DNA from: Nocardioides sp. B-3
Lineage (GTDB): Bacteria > Actinomycetota > Actinomycetes > Propionibacteriales > Nocardioidaceae
Direction: 5' to 3'
DNA: 64,000 nt
NCBI RefSeq assembly: GCF_024703895.1
Contig: NZ_CP087968.1
Span: 3,720,001-3,784,000 of the forward strand
The notes below the pieces were generated by a model. That model did no database searches, was not told where the DNA came from, and saw only the letters and a list, made by a program, of their open reading frames with translations. Positions 19,599-28,383 of this stretch are shown piece after piece. Within the stretch, counting starts at the first letter, position 1; every line of letters starts with the position of its first letter. Both the position numbers and the translations under genes were made by a program.

Positions 19599-21612
19599 AT
19601 GACCAACCACGAGGCCGGGCCAGCAGAGATGCTGCCCGGCCTGCGTGCCTCCGTGGCCGATGCGAAGGCCAAGGCGGCGGCGACCCGGGCGAGGAAGGCG
19701 GCCGAGTTCGAGCCTGCCGAGGTCGACCCGGTCGCGCGGGTGCTGGTCGACGTGCCGCTGGCCCACCTCGACCGGCCGTTCGACTACGCCGTGGCCGTCA
19801 AGGACGCCGCGACGGCGGTGCCGGGCGCGCGGGTCAAGGTGCGCTTTGCCGGCCGGGACGTCGACGGGTTCGTCCTCGAGCGGGCCGCCACCAGTGACCA
19901 CCCGGGTCGGCTGCAGCCGCTCAGGCGAGTCGTCAGCCCGGAGCCGGTGCTGCATCTGGAGATCGCCGTCCTGACGGCCAGCATCGCGGAGCGGTATGCC
20001 GGAGCGCGGGCCGACGTCCTGCGGTTGGCCGTTCCGCCGCGGCACGCGGCCGGGGAGAAGGAGCCAAGTCCGCCAGCCCCCGGTGGCACTCCCACAGCCG
20101 ATCCCACGACACGGGAGCACGTCGTGCACGGGCCGGCCTTCCTCTCCCATCTGGGCGACGGCGCGTCACCGAGAGCGGTCTGGAACGCGGCCCCGGGTGA
20201 CGACTGGCCGGTCATGCTCGCCCACGCCGCCGCGGCCACTCTCGCAAGCGGTCGTGGGTCCTTGATCTGCGTCCCCGACCAGCGCGATGCACAGCGCGTG
20301 TCGAGCGCGCCTCGACCGGTGCTGGGAGTCGACCAGCACGTCGTCCTGTCCGCGGAGGCCGGGCCCGCGAAGCGCTACCGCGAGTTCCTCGCCGTCTCGC
20401 GCGGTGCTCGCAAGGTCGTGGTCGGCACCCGTTCGGCCGCGTTGGCCCCGGTGCACGATCTCGGCCTCGTGGTCATCTGGGACGACGGGGACGATCTGCA
20501 CGCAGAGCCGCGTGCGCCATACCCACACGTCCGGGAGGTGCTGGCGCTCCGAGCCGCTCAGCAGGACACGGCGATGCTCGTCGGCGGGTTCGCGCGCACC
20601 TGCGAAGGGCTGCTGTTGCTCCGATCGGGGTGGGCGCACGAGCTCACCTCCGACCGGGCCATCGTCCGGGCTCGGGCGCGGGTCGATGTCGTGCCCGCCG
20701 AGGACCGGGCCGTCGGCTCCCGCATCCCGAGGGCGGCCTACGACGTGATCCGCGAGGGCCTGACGAGCGGTCCGGGTGCTCGTCCAGACGCCGCGCGCCG
20801 GCTATGCCCCCTCGCTCGCCTGCGAGCGCTGCCGGACACCTGCGCGGTGTGCCACGTGTGCCGGGCCGCTCGCGCTCGGCGGCCCCACGACACCCCCGAC
20901 CTGCCGCTGGTGCGGTACGGCCGACCCGGCGTGGGCTTGCCGCGAGTGCGGCCACCGCGGGCTGCGAGCGCCGGTGCGAGGGGACGCGCGCACCGCCGAG
21001 GAGCTGGGCCGGTCCTTCGCGGGCACGACCATCCGCAGCTCCAGCAGCGACCGCGTTCTCACACGGGTCTCCGACAAGCACGACCTCGTGGTCGCCACCG
21101 TCGGTGCGGAGCCGCCGGCGGACGGGGGCTATGCCGCGGTCGTCATCCTCGACACTGGCTGACGCTCGCCCGCGAGGACCTGCGGGCCAACGAGGAGGCG
21201 CTACGACGCTGGTTGGGCGCAGCCGGACTGGTGCGACCCGGGGGTCGGGTCGTGGTCGTCGGCGACCCGGCGGTGCCCGCCCTGCAGGCGCTGGTGCGCT
21301 GGGACCCGGCCGGCTTCGCCGAGCGCGAGCTCGCCGAGCGCACCCAGACCCGCCTGCCACCCGCGGCGCGGCTCGCGACGATCACGGGGGAGCCGGGAGC
21401 ACTCGACGACGCCCTGACGCTGCTCGCCCTGCCTGAGGTCGCCGATCTCCCCGGGGCCCGTCCCGGCCGACCGCGACGAGCAACGCGCGGTGATCCGGGT
21501 GCCCCTCGCCTCCGGACCTGCCCTCTCCGATGCGCTCGGCGAGCTCCAACGGATCCGCAGCGCACGCAAGCTCGACGCCGTACGCATCCGGGTCGATCCG
21601 CTCACGATCTAG
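19599..21612 (+). CDS. priA: Primosomal protein N' (PriA), actinobacterial type without ATPase motifs
   Basis: Replication-restart factor; about 670 residues. The N-terminal 3'-DNA-binding domain reads VARVLVDVPLAHLDRPFDY and GARVKVRFAGRDVDGFVLE. The helicase core lacks a Walker A: the expected place reads ATLASGRGSLICVPDQRD, and the DEAH-like site reads VVIWDDGDDLHAEPRAPYPH. Zinc-binding cysteines follow in CERCRTPARCATCAG and CRWCG...CRECG. Frame changes near 20772, 21160 and 21465. Loss of ATPase motifs is known for actinobacterial PriA, so it probably works as a DNA-binding loader only. ATG 19599 is chosen because no other in-frame start is closer to the domain. Confidence 0.92.
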
Positions 21613-21613
21613 C

Positions 21614-21636
21614 ACTACTTGGCGGCACCAGGTAGT
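21614..21636 (+). promoter_or_regulatory. Candidate PadR operator overlapping the -10 box
   Basis: ACTACTTGG (21614-21622) and CCAGGTAGT (21628-21636) form an inverted repeat with one mismatch and a 5-nt centre. The TAGTGT -10 box at 21633-21638, 7 nt before the regulator ATG, overlaps the right arm. A repressor bound here would block its own leaderless promoter, as known for PadR proteins. Confidence 0.5.
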
Positions 21637-21645
21637 GTGTGTCGC

Positions 21646-22005
21646 ATGGTAGCTGGAGACGAACGAGAGAGCTCCCTGCTCCGGGGCGTGCTGGACATGT
21701 GCGTCCCGGCGCTTCTTCGCGAGAGGTCAGGGCACGCGTATGAGCTCGTGAACCGGCTCCGGGAACGTGGGTTCGGCACCACCAGCTACGGGACGATCTA
21801 CCCGCTCGTGACCCGGCTGGCGCGATTGGGTCTCGTCACGAAGACGAGCCGCCCCAGTGCGGACGGGCCGGCGCGACATGAGCTGGGCCTGACCGAGGCG
21901 GGCGAGACGGCCCTGAACGAATGGGAAGTGCAGTGGCACGAGGTCACCGCGCGAGTGGCGGCCGTGCTTGGTTCGCCCGAGTCATCAAGGAGCAATCGTG
22001 GCTGA
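21646..22005 (+). CDS. PadR-family transcriptional regulator
   Basis: 119-residue winged-helix regulator. The N-terminal part ESSLLRGVLDMCVPALL and GHAYELVNRLRERGFGTTS followed by YGTIYPLVTRLARLGLVTK is the PadR DNA-binding fold; ELGLTEAGETALNEWEVQW is the wing and dimer helix. It starts at an ATG 7 nt after a -10 box, with a dyad over that box. The stop overlaps the start of a membrane protein gene, a common PadR pairing in which the regulator controls its membrane partner; the inducing signal is unknown. Confidence 0.9.
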   Translation: MVAGDERESSLLRGVLDMCVPALLRERSGHAYELVNRLRERGFGTTSYGTIYPLVTRLARLGLVTKTSRPSADGPARHELGLTEAGETALNEWEVQWHEVTARVAAVLGSPESSRSNRG

Positions 22006-22642
22006 CAGGTCTGTGGAAGCGTGGGTCGACGAGGTGGAGGACTTCTGGCGCCGGGGGGCATGGCATCGACTGACCGTCGCAGACTGGTCGCGAACCTGCA
22101 GGCCGACCCGGACGGTGCCGTCGTCCGGGGAGCGCCCGTCGGCGAACTGGTGACCCGGGACGTTGCCGTGTTCGCCCGCGAGGTTGCCGACGCCGAGGGG
22201 CTTGAGCTCCTCGTCGATCGTCCGACGCCTCCCACGCGAGTGGATCTCGCGAGAACAACCGTTGGGGGAGCGGTGGCCGGGGCGGCACTGGCCCGGGCCC
22301 GGCTCACGAGTCCTCTCATGTTCTTCCCGACGGGCCCGATCTGGGCGGCACTCGCGGTGTACTACCCGGTCGCGCTCGGTCTCATGACCGGTGGAGCGGT
22401 CGCACTGGTCCGGTGGCGCTATCGCTGGTGGGACGGTGCGCAGCGGGCCGCTCGGGTCGGAGGTGCTGCAGCGCTCGGTGGCGTCGTGGCCAGCATCGGA
22501 CCGGTCGCCGGGTTGGCGACAGCGCTCGGCTACAGCACCGCACTCCCCGGCGATGCTGTTGTACGCAGCAGTCGGCGCTGGGATCTGCTTCGGCGTGAGC
22601 CGCCTGCTGTTTCGTCGCCTGTCGCCCTACGCGCGACCCTAG
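21998..22642 (+). CDS. Membrane protein paired with PadR regulator
   Basis: About 214 residues. The N terminus (VEAWVDEVEDFWRR, RRRLVANLQADPDG) resembles the short helical HAAS/DUF1700-type domain found in membrane proteins coupled to PadR regulators. Hydrophobic stretches follow around VGGAVAGAALARA, IWAALAVYYPVALGLMTGG, GAAALGGVVASIGPVAGLA and MLLYAAVGAGICFGVSRLLF, suggesting four or five membrane helices. Frame changes near 22065 and 22555. The GTG at 21998 has AAGGAG 6 nt upstream and overlaps the regulator stop. Function unknown. Confidence 0.75.
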
Positions 22643-22651
22643 ACTCCGGAC

Positions 22652-23089
22652 ATGTTCGGAATCGGGGCGGCGGAGCTGTGGATCCTTGCAGGGAACCGTG
22701 CTGGCCCTGACGTTGGTGCGGCACGCCCGGCGGGCGCGCTGGGTCTCCGTGTCGCGCGAGTGGGTCGTCGATCTCGACGCGCCGGAGATCGAGGCAGTGC
22801 TGCGCAAGTCGTTCGGCGCCGTGCCGGGAGGCAGGTGGCGTTCGCAGCCCGACGGTTCGTGGCTCTACTCCGTGCGCCGCGTCCCACTGTGGGCCGTCGT
22901 GCTGGGGCTCTTCACGTTGCCGCTGGGGTTGCTGCTGTTCCCCGGGTCAAGGAGACGGCCGACCTGCACCTTCGTGTGTTCGTCGACGACGGGGGCAGCC
23001 GGGTCCTCGCGGTCGGACGCACGCCCGGTCCGACCGCCCAGGCGCTCGACGCGTGGCTGACCCGGATGGCGAGGCGCGAACAGGTGTGA
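22652..23089 (+). CDS. Small membrane protein of unknown function
   Basis: About 145 residues. One hydrophobic helix lies at the N terminus (GAAELWILAGTVLALTLV) and another near residue 90 (VPLWAVVLGLFTLPLGLLLF), with soluble parts between and after them. The frame changes near 22683 and 22948. A TAGACT box stands 6 nt before the ATG, so the transcript is probably leaderless. No domain is recognised. It lies between the PadR pair and def. Confidence 0.6.
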   Translation: MFGIGAAELWILAGNRAGPDVGAARPAGALGLRVARVGRRSRRAGDRGSAAQVVRRRAGRQVAFAARRFVALLRAPRPTVGRRAGALHVAAGVAAVPRVKETADLHLRVFVDDGGSRVLAVGRTPGPTAQALDAWLTRMARREQV

Positions 23090-23133
23090 GCCGTCTCTAG
23101 ACTGGCCGCTCCCCGACCGAGGAGAAGCACCAC

Positions 23134-23679
23134 GTGGCCGTCCAGCCCATCCGCTTGTTCGGCGACCCGATCCTGCGCAGCCGCGCGATCGAGGTCGACG
23201 CCTTCGACAAGGAGATCCGCACGCTCGTGCAGGACCTCACCGACACGATGCTCGCCGCGCCCGGCGCCGGGCTCGCGGCACCGCAGATCGGCGTCGGCCT
23301 GCGCGTGTTCACCTGGAACGTCGAAGGCACCGTCGGCCACCTCATCAACCCCGTCCTGTCGCTCAGCGACGAGACGCAGGACGGCGCGGAGGGCTGCCTG
23401 AGCCTGCCCGAGCTCACCTATGACTGCCTGCGCGCGCTCTCCGTCGTCGCGACCGGCTTCGACATGTACGGCGAACCGCTGCGCATCGAGGGATCCGACC
23501 TGCTCGCCCGAGCGATCCAGCACGAGACCGATCACCTCGACGGGATCCTCTTCATCGACAAGCTCGACACGGCCGCCCGCAAGGCCGCGATGAAGGAGAT
23601 CCGCGAGTCCGACTGGTTCGGCCTCGAACAACCGACCGTCAAGGTGAGCCCGCACGGCACGTTCGGGCTGGGTCTGTGA
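23134..23679 (+). CDS. def: Peptide deformylase
   Basis: Removes the formyl group from the N-terminal methionine of nascent proteins. 181 residues, uninterrupted. All three metal/active-site motifs are present: GAGLAAPQIGV, EGCLSLPE with the metal cysteine and QHETDHLDGILF with two metal histidines and the catalytic glutamate. The GTG start follows GAGGAG, and a TAGACT box lies about 30 nt upstream (23098). The stop overlaps fmt (TGATG), pairing the enzymes that remove and add the formyl group. Confidence 0.97.
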   Translation: MAVQPIRLFGDPILRSRAIEVDAFDKEIRTLVQDLTDTMLAAPGAGLAAPQIGVGLRVFTWNVEGTVGHLINPVLSLSDETQDGAEGCLSLPELTYDCLRALSVVATGFDMYGEPLRIEGSDLLARAIQHETDHLDGILFIDKLDTAARKAAMKEIRESDWFGLEQPTVKVSPHGTFGLGL

Positions 23680-24623
23680 TGCGCGTCGTCTTCGCCGGGA
23701 CGCCCGACGTCGCCGTACCCGCCCCGGACGCCTTGGCCGCGTCCGGCCACGAGCTCGTCGGCGTCGTGACCCGACCCGACGCGCCGTCCGGTCGGGGTCG
23801 CAAGCTCGTCGCCAGCCCGGTCGGCATCCGTGGCGAGGAGCTCGGCGTGCCCGTGCTCAAGCCGGTCCACCCACGCGATCCGGAGTTCCAGGGCTGCGTT
23901 GAAGGAGCTGCGTCCCGACGTCTGCCCGGTCGTCGCGCATACGGCGCACTGTTGCCGCAGTCCGCGCTGGACATCCCCGAGCACGGCTGGATCAACCTGC
24001 ACTTCTCGATCCTCCCGGCTCGGCGCGGAGCTGCGCCGGTGCAGCACTCGATCTGGGCGGGCGACGACATGACCGGGGCCACGACCTTCCGGATCGTCAA
24101 GGAGCTCGACGCGGGCCCGACGTTCGGCGTCATGACCGAGCGGATCCGTCCGACCGACACGGCCGGCGACCTGCTCGGAAGGCTCGCCGAGGGTGGCGCA
24201 GAGCTGCTGGTGCGCACTCTCGACGGCATTGCCGACGGTTCGCTCGAGGCCCGCGACCAGCCCGGCGCGGGCGTGACCTTCGCGCCCAAGATCCCGGTCG
24301 AGCACGCCGAGATCGACTGGACCGACAGCGCGGTCCGCATCGACCGTCAGATCCGGGCCTGCACGCCCGGCCCGGGTGCGTGGAGCCTCTGGGAGGGCGA
24401 ACGGTTCAAGATCGGGGCCGTTACCGTCGCCACCGACCGGGAGCGACTCGAGCCGGGTGTCCTCGAGGTCACCAAGAACGCCGTCTTCGTCGGCACCGCG
24501 ACCCGGCCCGTCGAGCTCGGCGAGGTCAAGGCGTTCGGCAAGAAGCAGATGCGTGCGGCGGACTGGGCGCGCGGAGTGACCGTGCCCGAAGGCGCCCGCC
24601 CGGGCGACGCGGCGTCTGCCTGA
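23679..24623 (+). CDS. fmt: Methionyl-tRNA formyltransferase
   Basis: Formylates initiator Met-tRNA with 10-formyl-tetrahydrofolate. About 314 residues. RVVFAGTPDVAVPAPDAL opens the Rossmann-like domain; the catalytic motif is WINLHFSILPARRGAAPVQ, with the usual Asn, His and the later Asp in TTFRIVKELDAGPTF. The C-terminal OB-fold covers roughly residues 210-310. Two opposite one-base errors near 23890 and 23935 leave about 15 wrong residues between intact flanks; the repaired segment reads ALKELRPDVCPVVAYGALLP. ATG 23679 overlaps the def stop. Confidence 0.95.
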   Translation: MRVVFAGTPDVAVPAPDALAASGHELVGVVTRPDAPSGRGRKLVASPVGIRGEELGVPVLKPVHPRDPEFQGCVEGAASRRLPGRRAYGALLPQSALDIPEHGWINLHFSILPARRGAAPVQHSIWAGDDMTGATTFRIVKELDAGPTFGVMTERIRPTDTAGDLLGRLAEGGAELLVRTLDGIADGSLEARDQPGAGVTFAPKIPVEHAEIDWTDSAVRIDRQIRACTPGPGAWSLWEGERFKIGAVTVATDRERLEPGVLEVTKNAVFVGTATRPVELGEVKAFGKKQMRAADWARGVTVPEGARPGDAASA

Positions 24624-24664
24624 ACTTGCGCGGGACCCGCGGTCAACGCGCACGGTCGTGCCCC

Positions 24665-25495
24665 ATGACCTCCCCCCGGGCCACCAGAAGACTCCGCACA
24701 GCTGCCGCGCTCGCGTCCGCCGTACTCGCCTCGCTCCTGAGCCCGGTGCTCAGCGCCGGGCCGGCCAGCGCCGACCACGCAGGCGCCGAGCCCGGGCCGA
24801 TCAACGCGGCCAGCACGTTCGGCTGGTGGAACAAGGGCATCCTGTGGCGCGAAGAGTTCGAGGCGCCGTACACCGGACAGATGGGTCCGCAGTGGGTGTC
24901 GAACGGCCCCGGTCAGGTGTGGCACCAGAACGGCATGCTCACGCTCAACGCCACCAGCGAGGGCACCGTCTCCGCGACCCTCGCCGGCGCGGGTGACGAG
25001 GTGGGTCGCTGGGAGACGCGCCTGCGGAGCCGGCAGTACGGCCGCGGAAACGCGCGCTACCGGGTGCTGGCCGAGCTCGTCCCCGCCGCCGGTGCGGAGG
25101 AGCACTGTGGCGCCCGCAACATCGCGCTCGCGAGCTACACCCCCAACGGCAGGGCCGCGACGGTCTATGCCCGCACCCTGCCCAACGTCGCCTACAAGGC
25201 GACGAACCCGATGAGCCCGGGTCGCGACCAGTGGCACACCTACGCAGTCGAGGTGACGCGCGAGCGGATCTCATGGTTCATCGACGCCCACGTCGTCTAC
25301 ACCGAGAACCGTGACGACGTCCTCACCGGCGTGCCGCTGACCGTTCGGTTCACGATGGAGGCCAAGCCCGACCGGGTGATGAACGTCAGCCGGATGCAGA
25401 TGGACTGGGTGCGGCACTGGAGCCTCGAGGCGCCCAACCTGCAGCCGGTGGACGCGCCCCCGACCCGTGCGGGCGTCTACGGCAAGGCCTGCTGA
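24665..25495 (+). CDS. Secreted GH16/concanavalin-A-like domain protein
   Basis: 276 residues with a clear signal peptide (RRLRTAAALASAVLASLLSP, cleavage near SADHA). The mature part has the look of a family 16 glycoside hydrolase fold: ILWREEFEAPYTGQMGPQWV, GRWETRLRSRQYGRGNARYR, WHTYAVEVTRERISWFIDAHVVY. I do not see the canonical ExDxxE catalytic motif, so binding or structural roles are possible. A cysteine pair (EEHCGARN and the terminal GKAC) may form a disulfide. It is preceded by only 41 nt after fmt. Substrate unknown. Confidence 0.7.
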   Translation: MTSPRATRRLRTAAALASAVLASLLSPVLSAGPASADHAGAEPGPINAASTFGWWNKGILWREEFEAPYTGQMGPQWVSNGPGQVWHQNGMLTLNATSEGTVSATLAGAGDEVGRWETRLRSRQYGRGNARYRVLAELVPAAGAEEHCGARNIALASYTPNGRAATVYARTLPNVAYKATNPMSPGRDQWHTYAVEVTRERISWFIDAHVVYTENRDDVLTGVPLTVRFTMEAKPDRVMNVSRMQMDWVRHWSLEAPNLQPVDAPPTRAGVYGKAC

Positions 25496-25518
25496 GCGCG
25501 GGTCTAGGCTCGCGTCTC

Positions 25519-25938
25519 GTGACCGTGCATGCCCGACCCGACGACGTTGACGAGATCTGTGCGGCACTGCCGAGCACGGAGTTCGGCACGACGTGGGGCG
25601 ACGTCCCGACTCGGAAGGTGCCGGCCGGCGAGAAGGGCAGGGGTTTCCTGCTCTACCGCCACCCGCACAAGTCGGCGATCGATCCCGAGTCGGGTTTGCC
25701 GTACGACGACCTGCTGGTCATCCGCACGGCCAGCCCGGCCGACAAGGCCGCCCTCGTCGAGGACGAGTCGACGCCGTTCTTCACGATCGACCACTTCCGC
25801 AACTTCAACGCGGTGCTGGTCCAGCAGTCCCGTCTCGGCGAGCTGACGCTCGACGAGCTCACCGAGGTCGTCCAGACGCCCGGGCTGGCGGTCGCGCCCA
25901 AGCGCCCGGCGAAGGAGCTCCTGCCGGATGGCGAGTAA
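25519..25938 (+). CDS. MmcQ/YjbR family protein
   Basis: 139 residues of the YjbR-like fold, a small family of uncertain function with a DNA-binding-like CyaY fold. Typical features are the N-terminal RPDDVDEICAALPS, the lysine-rich FLLYRHPHKSAID, DLLVIRTASPADKAALVED, the conserved FFTIDHF and a C-terminal helix ELTLDELTEVVQT. A TAGGCT box lies 8 nt before the GTG, so it is probably transcribed leaderless. Its end overlaps rsmB by 11 nt. A second family member lies at 30090-30507. Confidence 0.8.
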   Translation: MTVHARPDDVDEICAALPSTEFGTTWGDVPTRKVPAGEKGRGFLLYRHPHKSAIDPESGLPYDDLLVIRTASPADKAALVEDESTPFFTIDHFRNFNAVLVQQSRLGELTLDELTEVVQTPGLAVAPKRPAKELLPDGE

Positions 25939-27235
25939 CAACAAGGTGGACCCGTCACGACTGGCGGCCTACGACGTCCTCAAGGCCGTGCGTCTCGACG
26001 ACGCCTACGCCAACCTCGTCCTGCCACAGGTCCTCGCCGAGCACAGGCTCGAGGGTCGCGACGCCGCCTTCACCACCGAGCTGGTGTCCGGCACCATCCG
26101 CTGGCAGGGCACCTACGACGCGATCATCGACGCCTGCCTGACCAAGCCGAAGCTCGAGGCCAAGGTGCGCGACGCGCTGAGGCTCGGCGTCCACCAGCTC
26201 CTCGCGATGCGGGTGCCGGACCACGCCGCCATCAGCACCAGCGTCGACCCGGTCCGCGCCCGGATCGGTGTCGGCCCGACCGGCTTCACCAATGCCGTGC
26301 TGCGCAAGGTGAGCGCCCGGGACCTCGGGGCCCGGATCATGCAGGTCGCCCCGGACCCGGTCCAGGACCCGGTGGGACATGCCTCGATCGCCCACTCCCA
26401 CCCGCGCTGGGTCGTCGAGGCGCTGAGTGCGGCACTCGACACGGCAGCCGAGCTGCCCGCGTTGCTCGCCGCCGACAACGCCGCACCGCGGGTGATGCTC
26501 GTGGCCCGACCGGGACTCTCGACAGTCGGGGAGCTCGAGGCGGCCGGGGGAGTGCGGGGGAACCTTTCGCCGTACGCCGTCGAGCTGGCCGGCGGCGACC
26601 CGTCGGCCGTCCCCGCGGTGGCCGAGGGTCGCGCCGGTGTGCAGGACGAGGGATCGCAGCTGGTGGCCCCGGCCCCGGCCGAGGCTGATCTCGACGGACG
26701 CGACGAGCGCTGGCTGGACGTGTGCTCCGGACCCGGCGGCAAGGCCGCCCTGCTCGCCGCGCTGGCAGCGCAACGCGGTGCCAAGGTGCTGGCGAACGAG
26801 CTCCAGCAGCATCGCGCGCGGCTCGTCGCGCGTGGCACACGAGCCGTACAGGGAAGGCCTGAGCGGCGTCGTCACCGGCGACGGCACTCGTCCGCCCCGG
26901 CGCGAGGGAACGTTCGACCGGGTGCTCGTGGACGCCCCGTGCTCCGGCCCGGGCGCGCTTCGCCGCAGACCCGAGTCGCGGTGGCGGCGCATGCCCGAGG
27001 ACCTCGACGTCCCGGTGCCGCTGCAGCGTGCCCTGCTCGCCTCGGCGATCGCGTCGACCCGTCCCGGTGGCGTGGTGGTCTATGCGACCTGCTCGCCGGT
27101 GCTGGCCGAGACGACGGGCGTCGTGGACGCCGTCCCGGCCGACCGGGACGACGCGCACTGGAGTCCACCCGCCAGCTGTGGCCGCACCGCGACGGCACGG
27201 ACGCGATGTTCTTGGCCACGATTCGGCGACGCTGA
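25928..27235 (+). CDS. rsmB: 16S rRNA (cytosine-967-C5)-methyltransferase
   Basis: Methylates C967 of 16S rRNA with SAM. About 435 residues. The N-terminal NusB-like domain reads AAYDVLKAVRLDDAYANLVL, ALRLGVHQLLAMRVPDHAA and GFTNAVLRKV. The methyltransferase domain has the SAM loop LDVCSGPGGKAALLAALA, the DAPCSGPGALRRRPESRW motif with the first catalytic Cys and VVYATCSPVLAET with the second. The C terminus QLWPHRDGTDAMF is typical. Frame changes near 26832 and 27155. The start overlaps the YjbR gene. Confidence 0.93.
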   Translation: MASNNKVDPSRLAAYDVLKAVRLDDAYANLVLPQVLAEHRLEGRDAAFTTELVSGTIRWQGTYDAIIDACLTKPKLEAKVRDALRLGVHQLLAMRVPDHAAISTSVDPVRARIGVGPTGFTNAVLRKVSARDLGARIMQVAPDPVQDPVGHASIAHSHPRWVVEALSAALDTAAELPALLAADNAAPRVMLVARPGLSTVGELEAAGGVRGNLSPYAVELAGGDPSAVPAVAEGRAGVQDEGSQLVAPAPAEADLDGRDERWLDVCSGPGGKAALLAALAAQRGAKVLANELQQHRARLVARGTRAVQGRPERRRHRRRHSSAPARGNVRPGARGRPVLRPGRASPQTRVAVAAHARGPRRPGAAAACPARLGDRVDPSRWRGGLCDLLAGAGRDDGRRGRRPGRPGRRALESTRQLWPHRDGTDAMFLATIRRR

Positions 27236-27291
27236 CTGTTCTCCATACCGCAATCGGGGGTCACCTGTTCCCTCCCGGGCGGTTGGTGTGG

Positions 27292-28374
27292 ATGATGGAC
27301 TCCGGGGGACCGGTCGGAGTGATCGGCACACGAGGGATCGAGCAGTCAGTGCAACGTCGTCTAAGGATCGCGGCCATCGGCGCGGCCCTGCTCTCACCAC
27401 TGTTCATGTCGGGCGCCCGGGCGGAGGATGCGTCCAGGTCCACGTTGTCCGGTCCGGGGTCACCACTGGACGGGATGTACCTGACGTACGTCGGTTGCGA
27501 TGTCATCGACGGGCCCGTCAGCGCTCCGTCTTCGCGGATCAACCGGGGACCCGACGTCGCGCCGCTCGGTCGCCGCAGCTTCGGCCCGGTGCCCACCGGC
27601 ACGGGCACCGCGGCCGGGCCCGCGATCCATTTCCTGTCCCTGTCCGCGCTGGGCGCGAGCGTCGACGTCCGCGCCGAGAGCGGCACCACCGGCGCCTCCT
27701 ACATCTGGGTGACCGCCCTCGACGCCCCGGCGGGGCACGCCCGGGGGGGACGCGTCAACCTGACCGTCTCGCCCGCCACCCGGCAGCACGTCGACACCGC
27801 GACGCTGCCCCACGAATGGCAGCTGGTCGACCTCTCCACCGGCCTGACCATGGCGGTCGAGTCCGCCACGCCCGCCGACTTCGCGGCCGGGCACGGCGAC
27901 GGCGCGGGCTACGTCGTGACCGGCTTCGGCTGTGACGGCCGGGCGTTCAACGTCGATGCCGTCACCGGCAACGGACGGACCTGGGACTTCGAGGGGCTGA
28001 CACTGTCCACGTCCATCACGCCGCTTGCGACGCAGATGGTCGCCGGGCAGCAGCTCGAGGTCGCCGGCCGGGTGACCGACCTCGTCGGCCGGGTCATGGG
28101 CGATCCGCTCATCCTGCAGTCCCGCGCGCCCGGTGCCGTCGACTGGGTCGACGTGTCGCCGCTGACCTACTCCGGCCCCGACGGCTCCTCACATGCCTCG
28201 GTCACGGTCACCGAGACGGCGGAGTTCCGCTGGCTGCGTCCCGAGAGCGAATACGCCGACTCGGGAGCCAGCGAACCGGTCCTCGTCACGGTCACGCCCG
28301 CGCCCACCCCCGAACCCACCCCCACCCCCGAGCCCGAGCCCGAGCCCGAAGAGACCGTCGCGCCGACTGGCTAG
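27292..28374 (+). CDS. Secreted protein with Pro/Glu-rich tail, unknown function
   Basis: About 360 residues from ATG 27292; a GTG at 27349 would give a more typical signal peptide start (VQRRLRIAAIGAALLSPLFM, cleavage after GARA). The mature part looks beta-rich (FLSLSALGASVDVRAESG, QLVDLSTGLTMAVESATP) and contains two cysteines. An Ig-like or fibronectin-like stretch around residues 255-335 (MVAGQQLEVAGRVTDL) precedes a repetitive tail of PT and PE pairs (about residues 335-355). There is no sortase motif or membrane anchor at the end, so the protein is probably released or wall-associated. No family recognised. Confidence 0.7.
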   Translation: MMDSGGPVGVIGTRGIEQSVQRRLRIAAIGAALLSPLFMSGARAEDASRSTLSGPGSPLDGMYLTYVGCDVIDGPVSAPSSRINRGPDVAPLGRRSFGPVPTGTGTAAGPAIHFLSLSALGASVDVRAESGTTGASYIWVTALDAPAGHARGGRVNLTVSPATRQHVDTATLPHEWQLVDLSTGLTMAVESATPADFAAGHGDGAGYVVTGFGCDGRAFNVDAVTGNGRTWDFEGLTLSTSITPLATQMVAGQQLEVAGRVTDLVGRVMGDPLILQSRAPGAVDWVDVSPLTYSGPDGSSHASVTVTETAEFRWLRPESEYADSGASEPVLVTVTPAPTPEPTPTPEPEPEPEETVAPTG

Positions 28375-28383
28375 GGTGCGGGC

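Noticed and set aside
28290..28370. Tandem repeat or CRISPR-like array in the CCCGAGCCC run
   Set aside because: It is the coding sequence of a Pro/Glu and Pro/Thr-rich protein tail in a single open frame.
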